The notes below the pieces were generated by a model. It did not search any database, had not been told where the DNA came from, and was given only the letters and a program-made list of their open reading frames with translations. Shown here piece by piece: positions 33,774 to 42,959 of a stretch of 64,000 nucleotides of DNA; position 1 is the first letter of the stretch; each line of letters begins with the position of its first letter. A program made the translations under genes and the position numbers. Source of the stretch: Sandaracinus sp964481145 (GTDB lineage: Bacteria; Myxococcota_A; Polyangia; Polyangiales; Sandaracinaceae); NCBI GenBank assembly GCA_964481145.1, contig CAYZTA010000003.1, positions 62,001-126,000 of the forward strand, given 5' to 3'.

Positions 33774-34781
33774 TCAGCGCCCAAACGTCGCAACGCGATC
33801 GATCAGTGCCTGATCCGCGATCTGTCCCGCGAGCCTTCCACGAATCTGGCGAGCGATGTTCAGCCATTCTTGGCGCTGTGCAGCGGTGACTGGGTGCACC
33901 GTCGTACCACGCTGACCGAGCGTCTGAAGCGCCTGTTCCTCGTCACGACGCAGGTTGCGACGCGCGAGCTGATGGAACTGCGCCGCCGTTTCCGTCATGA
34001 TCGTCTGCTGTTCAGGGGTGAGGGAGGCCCACTGAGATTGACCCATGACCGTGCCGCCGAGGACGATCGTGAGCGGCATGTCGGTCATGTGCGTAAGACG
34101 CGAGCACCACTGAAGTGCGAGGCAGGGCACGGGCGGCGTGATCGCGGTGTCCACACGGCCGGTTTGAATCGCGCCGAGCACCTCGGGCAGCTGAAGCGGA
34201 ACGGAGTTCGTTCGTACGACCTGATAGAGCGAAGGGAGCACGAGGTCGTCGCGCCAGACGAAAGGATGACGGGTCGCGAAATCAGCGGGGGTGATGGTCG
34301 GCTGAGTCGAGAAAATCCGGGCCTGACCGACATCGGCCCAACCCATCATGTGGAAGCCGGAGGAGGTGAATCCCGCATCCATATCGGCGGCGAGGGCGTC
34401 GCGGGCGCGATCGAGCTGCTGATAGTTGCTGAGGATGCCGGGCATCTGGAAGACCAGCGCCGGACGATGGATCTGGGACAGACCGACGGCGGTGACCGCT
34501 GCCATGTCGAGGCGACCGCTGCGAATCTTGCGGACGACTTCGGCTTCGTCGCCCTGCACGCCGCCGCCATAGACGCGAAGTTGCAAGGTGCGATTGCTGC
34601 GGCGGCGTAGCTCGCGATTCCATGCGTCGAAGACGCGCGCCCACGTCGAGCCAGGCGGTGCGAGGGTGGCGAGGGAGAGCGTGCGGCCCTCGGCCTCTTG
34701 CGCGTTCATCGGGCCGGCATCGACCATGAAGATCGAAAGCGCGGCGAGGAGTACGAGAGCAATTTTTCTTTGTATTTTCAT
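33774..34781 (-). CDS. dctP: TRAP solute-binding protein DctP
   Basis: A 335-residue periplasmic protein with signal peptide (ends near NAQ). It opens with TLATLAPPGSTWARVF and contains YGGGVQGDEAEVVRKIRSGRLDMAAVT, the typical first lobe of the DctP family; the conserved Arg that pairs with the ligand carboxylate is likely in the FATRHPFVWRDD region. It captures the substrate and hands it to DctQM. ATG 34781 begins the signal peptide; the open frame extends to 34811. Confidence 0.9.
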   Translation of the reverse strand: MKIQRKIALVLLAALSIFMVDAGPMNAQEAEGRTLSLATLAPPGSTWARVFDAWNRELRRRSNRTLQLRVYGGGVQGDEAEVVRKIRSGRLDMAAVTAVGLSQIHRPALVFQMPGILSNYQQLDRARDALAADMDAGFTSSGFHMMGWADVGQARIFSTQPTITPADFATRHPFVWRDDLVLPSLYQVVRTNSVPLQLPEVLGAIQTGRVDTAITPPVPCLALQWCSRLTHMTDMPLTIVLGGTVMGQSQWASLTPEQQTIMTETAAQFHQLARRNLRRDEEQALQTLGQRGTTVHPVTAAQRQEWLNIARQIRGRLAGQIADQALIDRVATFGR

Positions 34782-34807
34782 ATGACTATGGACTCCGGCG
34801 CGGGCGT

Positions 34808-35857
34808 TCAAGTGGAAGGGATAGATGTTTCATCGGTGCTCTCTTCCATCGGTTCGTCAGCCGGTGCGAAGAGATCGTCGATCTGATCGAGATAGCGACG
34901 TGCGCGAGTTTGCGCGAGAAGGTTCGGAATGCGTTGGTCGGGGTGTGAGTCGACATCGAAGCGGAGGATCTCTTCGAGCAGCGACTGGAAGAGAGCTCGA
35001 TCTTGCAATGGCACCGCGACCAACTGCGCTTCGGTGAGCAGGTAGGTGAGGTTCCGGCGTTGCGTCAGCTCGATGGCGCGATCCAGTTCGACCTTCGCAT
35101 CCGCAGGTCGCCCACCGAGGGCTGGAGGGGCGGCTGCCATGAGACCCGCGCGGAGGGCGACAGGTGCATAATCCATGAATTCGGGGTTGAGCTCGTGGGC
35201 TCGCTCCGCGAGCGCGGTGACATACGGAAGGTCGGCGATCGCGCTCATGTCATCGCGATGCAAGTTGATGTAGCGAACCCAGTTGTACGCAGCCCAGAAC
35301 AAGAGCGGCGCATCACGATCGGGGTCGCTGAAACCCGACACATGCGTGACAAAGGGCTCGTACCCTTGTGTTTGAACCGCGAGCAGGCCTCCGCCTTCGG
35401 GGCGGATGATGTCGAGACCTTGAATCGAGACTTCGCGACCTCGAACGTACGCGCGCGATGCACGCTCACGCAGGTGCTCGATGTCGTCCTCGGTGGCGTC
35501 GTCGCTGAGCTGGGCTTCTTCGTAGCGATTTTCGAGGAAGCCGTAGCCGAAGCTGCCGTAGCTGCGGCCCATCATCGAGCGCAACACGTGATCATCGGGT
35601 TTGATCTCGAGCAAGCCTTCCATCTGCTGGATGGTGGCGGGAAAACCGCTCTCGACGATCTCTGGATCGCGCATGCGCTGCACGCCTGGCGAAGCGCGAT
35701 TCATGACGCCGATCGTCGTGTTGGCGGCGAACACGCCCGTATCGCAGCCGAAGAGTGGAGCGCTCGCAGGGATTGCAGTCAGCGCGAATGCAAGGCCGAG
35801 TGTTCGTGCCGCGCGTTTGTTACGAGTGGAAGAAGAAGTTGTGGTGAGCTGGGTCAT
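34808..35857 (-). CDS. TatT-like TPR lipoprotein of the TRAP system
   Basis: A 349-residue lipoprotein (lipobox PLFGC) with helical repeats throughout, in the size and position of TatT (TPR protein associated with TRAP, as in Treponema Tp0956). TatT is thought to form a trimer that binds DctP/TatP and may pass ligand to it. GGAG lies 6 bp before ATG 35857, which sets the start. First gene of the TatT-DctP-DctQM operon; genes are separated by 26 bp and about 110 bp. Confidence 0.85.
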   Translation of the reverse strand: MTQLTTTSSSTRNKRAARTLGLAFALTAIPASAPLFGCDTGVFAANTTIGVMNRASPGVQRMRDPEIVESGFPATIQQMEGLLEIKPDDHVLRSMMGRSYGSFGYGFLENRYEEAQLSDDATEDDIEHLRERASRAYVRGREVSIQGLDIIRPEGGGLLAVQTQGYEPFVTHVSGFSDPDRDAPLLFWAAYNWVRYINLHRDDMSAIADLPYVTALAERAHELNPEFMDYAPVALRAGLMAAAPPALGGRPADAKVELDRAIELTQRRNLTYLLTEAQLVAVPLQDRALFQSLLEEILRFDVDSHPDQRIPNLLAQTRARRYLDQIDDLFAPADEPMEESTDETSIPST

Positions 35858-36171
35858 CAAGATCTCCGGTCGTCGAGCCAATTCACCCGAACGGCGGTCC
35901 GTCATTCACTCGATCGCTCACCGAACCACTGACTGCTCTCGCTCGGAGCGCATTCAATCGTTCAGGGCGATGAGCATGCAACGCAACCCTCCGAGGGGCA
36001 GAGGGGAGGAGAATGCACGTAGTGGCGGCCGGATTCCAGGACGAGAACGTCAAATCGAGCCCGAAGAGCGGGATTCTAGGGCGTAAACTCACGTAAACTC
36101 ACGGAGTTTTCGTGATACGACGCTTCGATCGAGAGCCCGAGTCCTTCGTGCTCGTTCGGTTCGATCCAAGT
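35858..36171. other. Intergenic region with small hairpin
   Basis: These 314 bp hold no convincing gene. CGTAAACTCA is tandemly duplicated at 36082-36101, and ACGTAAACTC/GAGTTTTCGT (36091-36113) can form a 10-bp stem with one mismatch. It could end the minus-strand phosphoribosyltransferase transcript, but there is no T run. The TatT promoter should lie here too. Confidence 0.45.
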
Positions 36172-36849
36172 TTAGAGTGGCGTATCGGGGGCTTCTCTTC
36201 TCTCCGCCGCTTTTTTCATGCTTCGTTCGAGAATCGCGAGGACATCTTCGTCGCTCGTCGGAGAGAAATCGCGATACCAGGTACCGATTGCGAAAAGATC
36301 GTGTCGAGGTTCGACGCAGACGATGTCGTCCGCCAGTGACGAGAGGGCTTCGAGTGATGATGTGGCTGCCACCGGAACGGCGAGCACGAGTCGCGCGGGG
36401 CGCTCGTACCGAATCGCCATGAGCGCAGCGCGGACAGAACCGCCCGTCGCGATTCCGTCATCGACCACGATCACGGTGCGCCCTCGGAGAGAGAGCCTCG
36501 GACGTATCTGGCGAAAGAGCGCGATCCGCTCCTCCATGATCGCACGCTCGTGCGCCTCGACCGAATCGAGCGCGTCACGGGTCGTTCCCGTCAGAGCCAT
36601 GAGATGAGGATCGATCATGCGACCGCCGCCCTCGGCGATCGCGCCAAGGCCGAGCTCCGGCTGAATGGGCGCGCCGAGCTTTCGGACGACGAGGATGTCG
36701 AGCGGGGCATGAAGCACCGAAGCCACTTCAGCGGCGACCGGCACACCGCCACGGGTGAGCCCAATGATGATCGGGTCTTCGAGACGATATGCCTCGAGTT
36801 TTCGAGCCAGTTGTGCGCCGGCGTCGCGCCGATTCGAGAAGCGCATCAA
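36172..36849 (-). CDS. Phosphoribosyltransferase-family protein
   Basis: A 225-residue PRT-fold protein with the PRPP loop VIVVDDGIATGGSVRAAL (about 126-143) and PxxEVA/VRKLG hood segments. Stand-alone proteins of this type are widespread; substrate unknown, and many are predicted bifunctional regulators. It begins ATG 36849 or ATG 36846. Divergent from the kinase at 37082. Confidence 0.85.
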   Translation of the reverse strand: MMRFSNRRDAGAQLARKLEAYRLEDPIIIGLTRGGVPVAAEVASVLHAPLDILVVRKLGAPIQPELGLGAIAEGGGRMIDPHLMALTGTTRDALDSVEAHERAIMEERIALFRQIRPRLSLRGRTVIVVDDGIATGGSVRAALMAIRYERPARLVLAVPVAATSSLEALSSLADDIVCVEPRHDLFAIGTWYRDFSPTSDEDVLAILERSMKKAAERREAPDTPL

Positions 36850-37081
36850 AACCTCATGGATGAGCTAGGGGTCACGAACACGATGCAACCCTATCGCCAA
36901 CGGGTGTCCATTCTCGATGAGGTGTTCGATTGCCGACATGCGCTTATAGAGAGCCTGTGCGTTCACGCATTCAAAAGCGCCACGATCTCCTCGTGTGAGA
37001 CGCTTTATTTCGATCGATTGCGACTCTCGTCCGGAATATTCCTGACGGACATGCGCTCTCGTCGCCGTTAGCGTTCGAGTC
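36850..37081. other. Divergent promoter region
   Basis: 232 bp between the phosphoribosyltransferase and kinase genes. No gene or clear dyad was seen. Confidence 0.4.
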
Positions 37082-38620
37082 ATGTTTCGAACTGCAATGC
37101 GCACGAGTCCCGGAACCGTGGATGTGGAAGCCTCGGGACCGCGGCGAAGAGATCCCAGCCTCGAGATCGAGCTCGACGCGTTTCGTACCACGGGTGAGAT
37201 TGTCGCTGAGCTTCCGCCGCTCATGCGCTTTGCTGGCTACGAGATCTTGGGAAGGATCGCGGTGGGCGGCATGGCCGAGGTGTTTCTCGCGCGTGAGCAT
37301 GGAGAAGCAGGAAGCACGCGCCAAATCGCACTCAAGATCATTCAGCCACGGCTCGCGGCGAATCCTGATTTCGCTGAGCTCTTCATGCGCGAGGGAAAAG
37401 TCGCGCTCGGGATCCGCCATCCCAACGTTTGCCATGTGTATCGATTCGGAATGGAGCAGGGTCATCCCTTTCTCGCGATGGAGTTGGTGCAAGGGATTAC
37501 GCTGCGCGATCTGCACACGCGAGTTCGGCGCTTGGGCGCGTCGATTCCCATCGCGATCACCACGAAGGTCATCGCGATCGTCGCGGAGGCATTGCATTCG
37601 GCGCATGTCGCGAGAGATGAACGTGGTCAGGCGCTCGGCATCGTTCACCAGGACGTCTCGCCCCACAATGTGATGATCGCCTATGACGGCACCGTGAAGT
37701 TGTTGGACTTCGGTGTGGCCTCGACGTCGAGCGAGCGCGCGAACGCCGAGAGTCAGTCCACGATCCGAGGCAAGGCCGGGTATCTCTCGCCCGAGCAGTG
37801 CACGGGCGCTCCGCTCGACGCTCGCTCCGACGTGTTTGCCCTCGGCATCGTCCTTTACGAGATGCTCACCGGAGCACGTCTCTTCGCTCGTTCGAAGAGC
37901 GTCGATTCCATCCGTGCGATTGCTTGCGAGCCGCTCTCACCGTGGCCGGCGTCGATCCCGGCGCCGCTGACGCGTGTGCTCGATCGAGCGCTCGCTCGAG
38001 ATCCTGCAGACCGTTACCCGAGTGCGGCTGCGATGCAGGAAGAGCTCGAGCGGACTCTCGCTGAGTCTCGTATGGCGATGACATCGGCCAAGATCGCGGA
38101 GGAGTTGGCGCGAGTTCTCGGTGAGGATTTCGGGCGCGCGCCGAATGTCGAGACGTCGAGTGAGGCGGTCGCGTGGTTGCGCTCCTCGAACAAAGAAGCG
38201 CTCGCCGTGGACACGAACACACGACCCATGATGCGACCGATCCTCATGGGGGGGCTCGGAATCATCGTGTTGGCGTTGACGGCGCTCGTCCTATTCAACG
38301 TGATCACGTCGCCCGACTCGACGCCATCCGGCGAAATCGTGGCTGAAGAAATCTTGGACACGCCGGGCGAAGTCACAGCGCCAAGCGCCGTGGAGCCGCC
38401 GGTCACGGCGATGCCAGCCATGCCGGTGGAGATCCCTGCTCCCCGAGCGGACGAGGCGCCTTTGCAAGAGCCGCGAGAACAAGAAGAGGCGCGACCCTCG
38501 CCAGGACGTTTCCGAGCTCCGGCGCGGCGCTGGAGCCCTCCGACGAGCGCGACACCCGAGCCAAGTGCGTCTTCCGGACGTGCTCCATCTACTGACTTCA
38601 TCGATGACCCGGGGTTCTGA
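37082..38620 (+). CDS. Transmembrane Ser/Thr protein kinase, non-RD
   Basis: A 512-residue PknB-type kinase. The catalytic domain (about 53-330) has the glycine loop GRIAVGGMAEV (57-67), Lys85, Glu104 and DFG (209-211). The catalytic loop reads HQDVSPHN (189-196): the usual Arg before the catalytic Asp191 is Gln, so it is a non-RD kinase and may not need activation-loop phosphorylation. A transmembrane helix at about 384-404 is followed by a Pro/Glu/Ala-rich external tail. It is the first gene of a four-gene operon, and its stop overlaps the next ATG (TGATG). Confidence 0.92.
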   Translation: MFRTAMRTSPGTVDVEASGPRRRDPSLEIELDAFRTTGEIVAELPPLMRFAGYEILGRIAVGGMAEVFLAREHGEAGSTRQIALKIIQPRLAANPDFAELFMREGKVALGIRHPNVCHVYRFGMEQGHPFLAMELVQGITLRDLHTRVRRLGASIPIAITTKVIAIVAEALHSAHVARDERGQALGIVHQDVSPHNVMIAYDGTVKLLDFGVASTSSERANAESQSTIRGKAGYLSPEQCTGAPLDARSDVFALGIVLYEMLTGARLFARSKSVDSIRAIACEPLSPWPASIPAPLTRVLDRALARDPADRYPSAAAMQEELERTLAESRMAMTSAKIAEELARVLGEDFGRAPNVETSSEAVAWLRSSNKEALAVDTNTRPMMRPILMGGLGIIVLALTALVLFNVITSPDSTPSGEIVAEEILDTPGEVTAPSAVEPPVTAMPAMPVEIPAPRADEAPLQEPREQEEARPSPGRFRAPARRWSPPTSATPEPSASSGRAPSTDFIDDPGF

Positions 38621-39408
38621 TGCGTACGATTGTCCTGTCTACGGTTCTTACGTTTTGCGTCATGTTCTTCATGGCCTCGGACGCGCGCGCGCAGGCGGAT
38701 GAACCGGGGCGTGTCGCCGCGGCCCGTGCGCTTTTCCAAGAGGGGGTCGCGCTCGCACGCCGAGGAGAATACGAACCCGCTGTCGATCGTTTTCGACGTG
38801 CACAGGCGCTGAGGCCTGCACCTCCCATCGCGTTCAATCTCGCATGCGCGCTTGCGCATCAAGGCATGCTCGTGGAGGCCTCAGAGATATTGGAGCGATT
38901 GCTGCGCGATCCATCGGTCACTGGGGACCTGCGCGAGTCGGCCCTGCGAGAGCGCCAAGAGATGACTCCGAGGCTCTCGAGGCTGACGGTGCGTCTCGAG
39001 GGGGATCCGGAAGATGTACGGGTGGAGATCGACGCACGTGAGCTTCCAGGAGCGGCGATCGGGGTTGCGGTGCCGGTGGATCCCGGGGCGCACGAGGTGC
39101 GTGCACAGCGCGACGGTGCAGACGTGGCACACGACCGCATCGAGCTCGACGAAGGGGCGCATGGCGAGATCGTGCTGACGATTCCGGCGCGTACGGTGGC
39201 GAGCGATGTTCTCATCATGGGAGGGCCGTCGGCGGCAGATGGAGAGGCGACACCCAACGGAGGTGATGAGGGCATTGCGATCGCGCTCGGAATTGTCGCT
39301 GCGGTGGCCGTCGTGGCTGGTGTCACAGTGCTGGCTGTGGTTCTGACTGCGCCCCAGACACCGACGCCAGTCAGCGGCAGTGCGATGCCTGGAGTATTGA
39401 CGTGGTGA
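38620..39408 (+). CDS. TPR and PEGA-like membrane protein
   Basis: A 262-residue protein: signal peptide (cut near ARAQ), a TPR pair at about 30-110 (ALFQEGVALARRGEYEPAVDRFRRA), a small beta domain at about 118-190 that resembles PEGA (VEIDARELP, VDPGAHEVRAQRDG), and a C-terminal membrane helix. The kinase next to it may use it as a surface or regulatory partner. It resembles the protein encoded at 11397 in layout. Confidence 0.75.
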   Translation: MRTIVLSTVLTFCVMFFMASDARAQADEPGRVAAARALFQEGVALARRGEYEPAVDRFRRAQALRPAPPIAFNLACALAHQGMLVEASEILERLLRDPSVTGDLRESALRERQEMTPRLSRLTVRLEGDPEDVRVEIDARELPGAAIGVAVPVDPGAHEVRAQRDGADVAHDRIELDEGAHGEIVLTIPARTVASDVLIMGGPSAADGEATPNGGDEGIAIALGIVAAVAVVAGVTVLAVVLTAPQTPTPVSGSAMPGVLTW

Positions 39409-40634
39409 AGCTCGTATCGATCCTTGTGTGTGCCGTGGCGATCGTGGGCTGCGAGGCCGAGCCGCTGACCGAGATCGTCGTGGTGGCTGATACCGATCTC
39501 CTCGTTCCGGGCGAGATCGATGCTCTGCGCATCTCGGTCTCGGACTCTCATGGCAAGATACAAGAGGCCATGGCCGATCTCACTTCGGGATCATCACGGC
39601 CGGTCACGCTGGGGCTGGTATCGCGCGATGGTCTTGGAACACTCGATGTGCATGTGATCGGCGAGAAGGCGGGCGCCGAAATGATGCGACGCACGGCGCG
39701 CGTGATCTTCATGCGGGGGCGCACTCTGGCACTGCGCATCGATCTCTGGCGACGCTGTGCGCACGAAAGGTGCGGCGCCGGACAGACTTGCGGTGACCGA
39801 GGATGTCGACCGGTCGATGTTGACTCGGCCGAGCTCAGCGATTGGACTGGCACACCACCTTCGGCATCCTCGTCCGACGCCGCGCTCGGAAGAATGGATG
39901 GCGGAGCCCCTACGGCGGATGATGGCTCTCTTCGAGATGCTGCACCGACCGATGGTTCGAATCGATTCGATGCCCGAATGGACTCGACCGTCGGCATCGA
40001 CGCACGGGTGTTGGAATGCGTGACCACCGCAGACTGCGCCGACGAATGGACATGCACCGAAGAGGTGTGTGACAACGGCCGATGCGTCTATACGGCTCGA
40101 GATAGTGCGTGCGATGACGGTATCGCGTGCACGAGTGAACGCTGTGATCGGTTCGCGGGATGCATCTATGAAACACATCATGATCGATGTGACGATGGGG
40201 TTTCTTGTACGGCCGATACGTGTGTACAACTGAGCGGTTGCCGTCATGCGCCCGCCCATGACACGTGCGACGCTGGTTCGTACTGCGACACGACGGCTGG
40301 ATGCCGCGTCGCCCCATCTTTTACTGAGATCTACACCTCGATCGTTCAGCCGCGGTGTGGTCCATGCCATCTCACCGCGCCGATGCGTGGTGGTATGTTG
40401 GACCTGTCGACCCAGGAGATCGCATATTCGTCGCTCATCGACGTGACCGCGGTCTGCGGCATGGGCGCGAACACGCGAGTTCTTCCCGGTGACTCCACGC
40501 GAAGTCTCCTTTGGCGCAAGGTCGCAGGTGTCGATTTGTGCGGCAGCCGGATGCCTCGCGGCATGGTTGCTCCGCTCGATGACGCACAAATCACGATGAT
40601 TGCGCAATGGATTCAAGGTGGCGCGGTGGAGTGA
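39402..40634 (+). CDS. Cys-rich lipoprotein with C-terminal cytochrome c-like domain
   Basis: A 410-residue lipoprotein (lipobox AIVGC). After an N-terminal beta domain it has a DGG/DA-rich linker, then three Cys-rich modules (about 205-300: CTSERCDRFAGCIYE, CTADTCVQLSGCRHA). The C-terminus (about 310-408) has RCGPCH, a CxxCH haem site, and the downstream features of planctomycete-type cytochromes (LPGDSTRSLLWRKVAG, SRMPRG, IAQWIQGGA). It is probably a haem lipoprotein on the cell surface or periplasmic face. Starts overlap the upstream gene (GTGGTGA). Confidence 0.8.
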   Translation: MVKLVSILVCAVAIVGCEAEPLTEIVVVADTDLLVPGEIDALRISVSDSHGKIQEAMADLTSGSSRPVTLGLVSRDGLGTLDVHVIGEKAGAEMMRRTARVIFMRGRTLALRIDLWRRCAHERCGAGQTCGDRGCRPVDVDSAELSDWTGTPPSASSSDAALGRMDGGAPTADDGSLRDAAPTDGSNRFDARMDSTVGIDARVLECVTTADCADEWTCTEEVCDNGRCVYTARDSACDDGIACTSERCDRFAGCIYETHHDRCDDGVSCTADTCVQLSGCRHAPAHDTCDAGSYCDTTAGCRVAPSFTEIYTSIVQPRCGPCHLTAPMRGGMLDLSTQEIAYSSLIDVTAVCGMGANTRVLPGDSTRSLLWRKVAGVDLCGSRMPRGMVAPLDDAQITMIAQWIQGGAVE

Positions 40635-40654
40635 AGAGATTTAAGAATCCGCGC

Positions 40655-41200
40655 ATGAGCAATCGCCCTTCGAGGATGAGTTTGTTTTTGAGCCTCCTGC
40701 TCGTGGCTTCTCTCGGAGCAATCTTCGAGGGCTGTGGTGCGAGTGGGCCGCCTGCGGAGATGGCTTCTGTGGGCTCTGTGGCGCCCGCCTTTTCGCTGGC
40801 CGATCAACACGGCCGTGTGCGTACGCTCGAAGAGTTCCGCGGTCGTCCGATCGTACTTTATTTCTACCCGCGTGATGCCACGCCGGGATGCACGCGAGAG
40901 GCGTGTGCGTTTCGAGATGCTTGGACTCGGCTCCAAGCGACGGGCGCTGTCGTGCTCGGCGTCTCGACCGATGACGCAGCGTCACATCAGCGGTTCATCG
41001 TCGAACACGAGCTCCCCTTCGATTTGCTCTCCGATCCGAACGAAGCCGCGGCGCATGCGTATGGCGTTCCGGTTCACTTCGGTTTTACGTCACGGATGAC
41101 GTTTCTCATCGACGCGCAAGGCCGAATCGCACAGCGCTGGCATGATGTCGATCCCGGAGTCCACGCGGATGAAGTGATGGTTGCGATCGAAGCGCTTTGA
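40655..41200 (+). CDS. Lipoprotein peroxiredoxin (BCP-like)
   Basis: A 181-residue thioredoxin-fold peroxidase. The active site is TPGCTREAC, with peroxidatic Cys and a second Cys five residues on, as in BCP/PrxQ. The N-terminal segment is a signal peptide ending in the lipobox IFEGC, so the enzyme is anchored in the envelope, which is unusual for BCP. It reduces peroxides with thiols. ATG 40655 is the likely start, and it overlaps no gene; the frame begins earlier inside the upstream gene. Confidence 0.85.
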   Translation: MSNRPSRMSLFLSLLLVASLGAIFEGCGASGPPAEMASVGSVAPAFSLADQHGRVRTLEEFRGRPIVLYFYPRDATPGCTREACAFRDAWTRLQATGAVVLGVSTDDAASHQRFIVEHELPFDLLSDPNEAAAHAYGVPVHFGFTSRMTFLIDAQGRIAQRWHDVDPGVHADEVMVAIEAL

Positions 41201-41205
41201 GGGAG

Positions 41206-41245
41206 TGAACATGAGTCGGAGGAATGTTTCTCCGACTCATGTTCA
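41206..41245. terminator. Perfect 16-bp hairpin between convergent genes
   Basis: TGAACATGAGTCGGAG (41206-41221) and CTCCGACTCATGTTCA (41230-41245) pair perfectly over an 8-nt loop, between the ends of the plus-strand peroxiredoxin and the minus-strand repeat lipoprotein. There is no T run, but a strong symmetric stem here fits a bidirectional terminator. Confidence 0.75.
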
Positions 41246-41253
41246 GCGATCGT

Positions 41254-42848
41254 TCATTTGCAGAGTCCAGTGTCCTCGCACGTGAGCTCAGCGTCGCACG
41301 GCGATCCGCTCAGCCGGCATGCGCCGTTTTCGCTGCCGTCGACGAGGCAGTGAAATGTCTCGGCTTCGTCATCGTCAGGAACGCAGGTGCTCCCTTCGAC
41401 ACAAACGAAATGATTGTTCGTGCACACCTCGCCGGTGGCGATGGGGACCTGGCAGAAACCTCGCCCGCCAGGCTCTGGATTGCTGCATCGGAGGCCATCA
41501 TCGCAAGCCTCGCCGGTGGTACGGCACAGGCCGTTGTTGGCACCATTGGCGTTGCAGTGCCCCATCACTTCGCTGCCAGGATCTGTAATGCAAGCGCTTC
41601 CCTCGACGCAGACGAAATGCTCGATGGAACAGACCTCGCCGGTGGCGATGGGGACCTGGCAGAAGCCCTCCCCACCGGGCTCTGGATNNNNNNNNNNNNN
41701 NNNNNNNNNNNNNNNNNNNNNNNNNNNNNNNNNNNNNNNNNNNNNNNNNNNNNNNNNNNNNNNNNNNNNNNNNNNNNNNNNNNNNNNACCTCGCCGGTGG
41801 CGATGGGGACCTGGCAGAAGCCCTCCCCACCGGGCTCTGGATTGCTGCATCGGAGGCCATCATCGCAAGCCATGCCGGTGGTACGGCACGAGCCGTTGTT
41901 GGAGCCGTCGGCGACGCAGTGGCCCGTCGTCTCGCTGCCCGGATCTTGAATGCAGGTGCTCCCCTCGACACAGACAAAATGATCTGCTGAGCAGGCCTCT
42001 CCCGTGGCGATGGGGACCTGACAGACGCCCGGCTCACCCTCGTCGTTGCTACAGGCGAGACCCGTATCGCAGAAGGGCTCGCTGTCGTTGCACGGCGCAT
42101 TGTTGGTGCCGTTCCGAACGCAAGTGGAGCCTTCGGCGCTTTCGACGCACGTGTGTCCATCCACACAGAAGGGGTTGTTCTCGTCGCAGGCTTCATCTGC
42201 GCCATGAGGAGCGAGCTCAAGCACGTTGAGCGTGAACGCGCCATGACTCGTCGTCTCTCCGTCCGCCGCGGCAAACCCACCCACCACGATGAACACCGTC
42301 GTACCCGCCGTCACCTGTCGCGCCGTGGCCACTGTCGAGCGAGTATTTCCTCCGGAATAGTCCACATCGTCGTCGCAGCCGAGTTCCATGGCGGTCGTCG
42401 AGCAGCCGTCGAGGATCCACATCATCGTATCGAGCGTGGGGTCCGTCGCGGGGTCGTCGGTGGACGCGACGATGTAACCGTCGGTCTGTGCTGTGTACGA
42501 GAAAATGAGTTCATAACTGCTGATCACGTCATCGCCGAAGAGCACGCAGGAGCCACTGGTGATATCGGTCCGAGGCTCGGCCGATGCGGAGCTATTGTCG
42601 CCGTGGAACGTTCGACCTGTGCCAGTGCTGAGGGGAGTTCCTTCCGTATTGAGGTTGGCTGATATGTCACAGCTTCCGGGCACCTGCGCGTCCGCGGTGG
42701 AGCCACCGTCAGGCGTTTGATTGGTCATGCTGCCATCGGGCGTTCGATCGAGGCCGCCATCGATTGTCAGGGACGTCGAGTCGCCACCGCACGCGCTCAT
42801 GCCGAGCAGCATCGTGACCACGCAAAGGAGAGTCTTGAACTTCTTCAT
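41254..42848 (-). CDS. Cys-rich tandem-repeat lipoprotein, interrupted by an assembly gap
   Basis: The gene starts at ATG 42848 with a lipobox (LGMSAC) and a DGG-rich linker. A beta domain (about residues 60-215) follows, then Cys-rich modules of the form DHFVCVEGSTC...GSNNGSCRTTGMACDDGLRCSNPEPGG. Four modules after the first have an exact period of 207 nt (69 residues) and an N-terminal diverged copy is recognisable. The 100-N gap interrupts them, and the frames on each side differ. If the gap were 152 nt, exactly one period, the frame would be restored; the true product is therefore probably intact. It may be a surface adhesin; function unknown. Confidence 0.8.
41290..42060. repeat. 207-nt tandem coding repeats
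   Basis: The marker GGTGGCGATGGGGACCTG recurs with starts offset by 207 bp (e.g. markers beginning near 41434 and 41641), and again after the gap (near 41796 and, with changes, 42003). The near-identity of neighbouring copies explains the assembly break. Confidence 0.85.
41688..41787. other. Assembly gap (100 N)
   Basis: Exactly 100 N, a conventional scaffold placeholder, inside the tandem repeats. Its length is not biological. Confidence 0.99.
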
Positions 42849-42959
42849 TGTATGTTCCTAGCCAAAAGCTCGTCACGCATCGCGCACGAGGGCAGGTTGC
42901 ATAGCGCACGCCCGGCGAGTGTGCATCGCGTGCGTTCGGCTGGCGGAAGGGACACTCGT

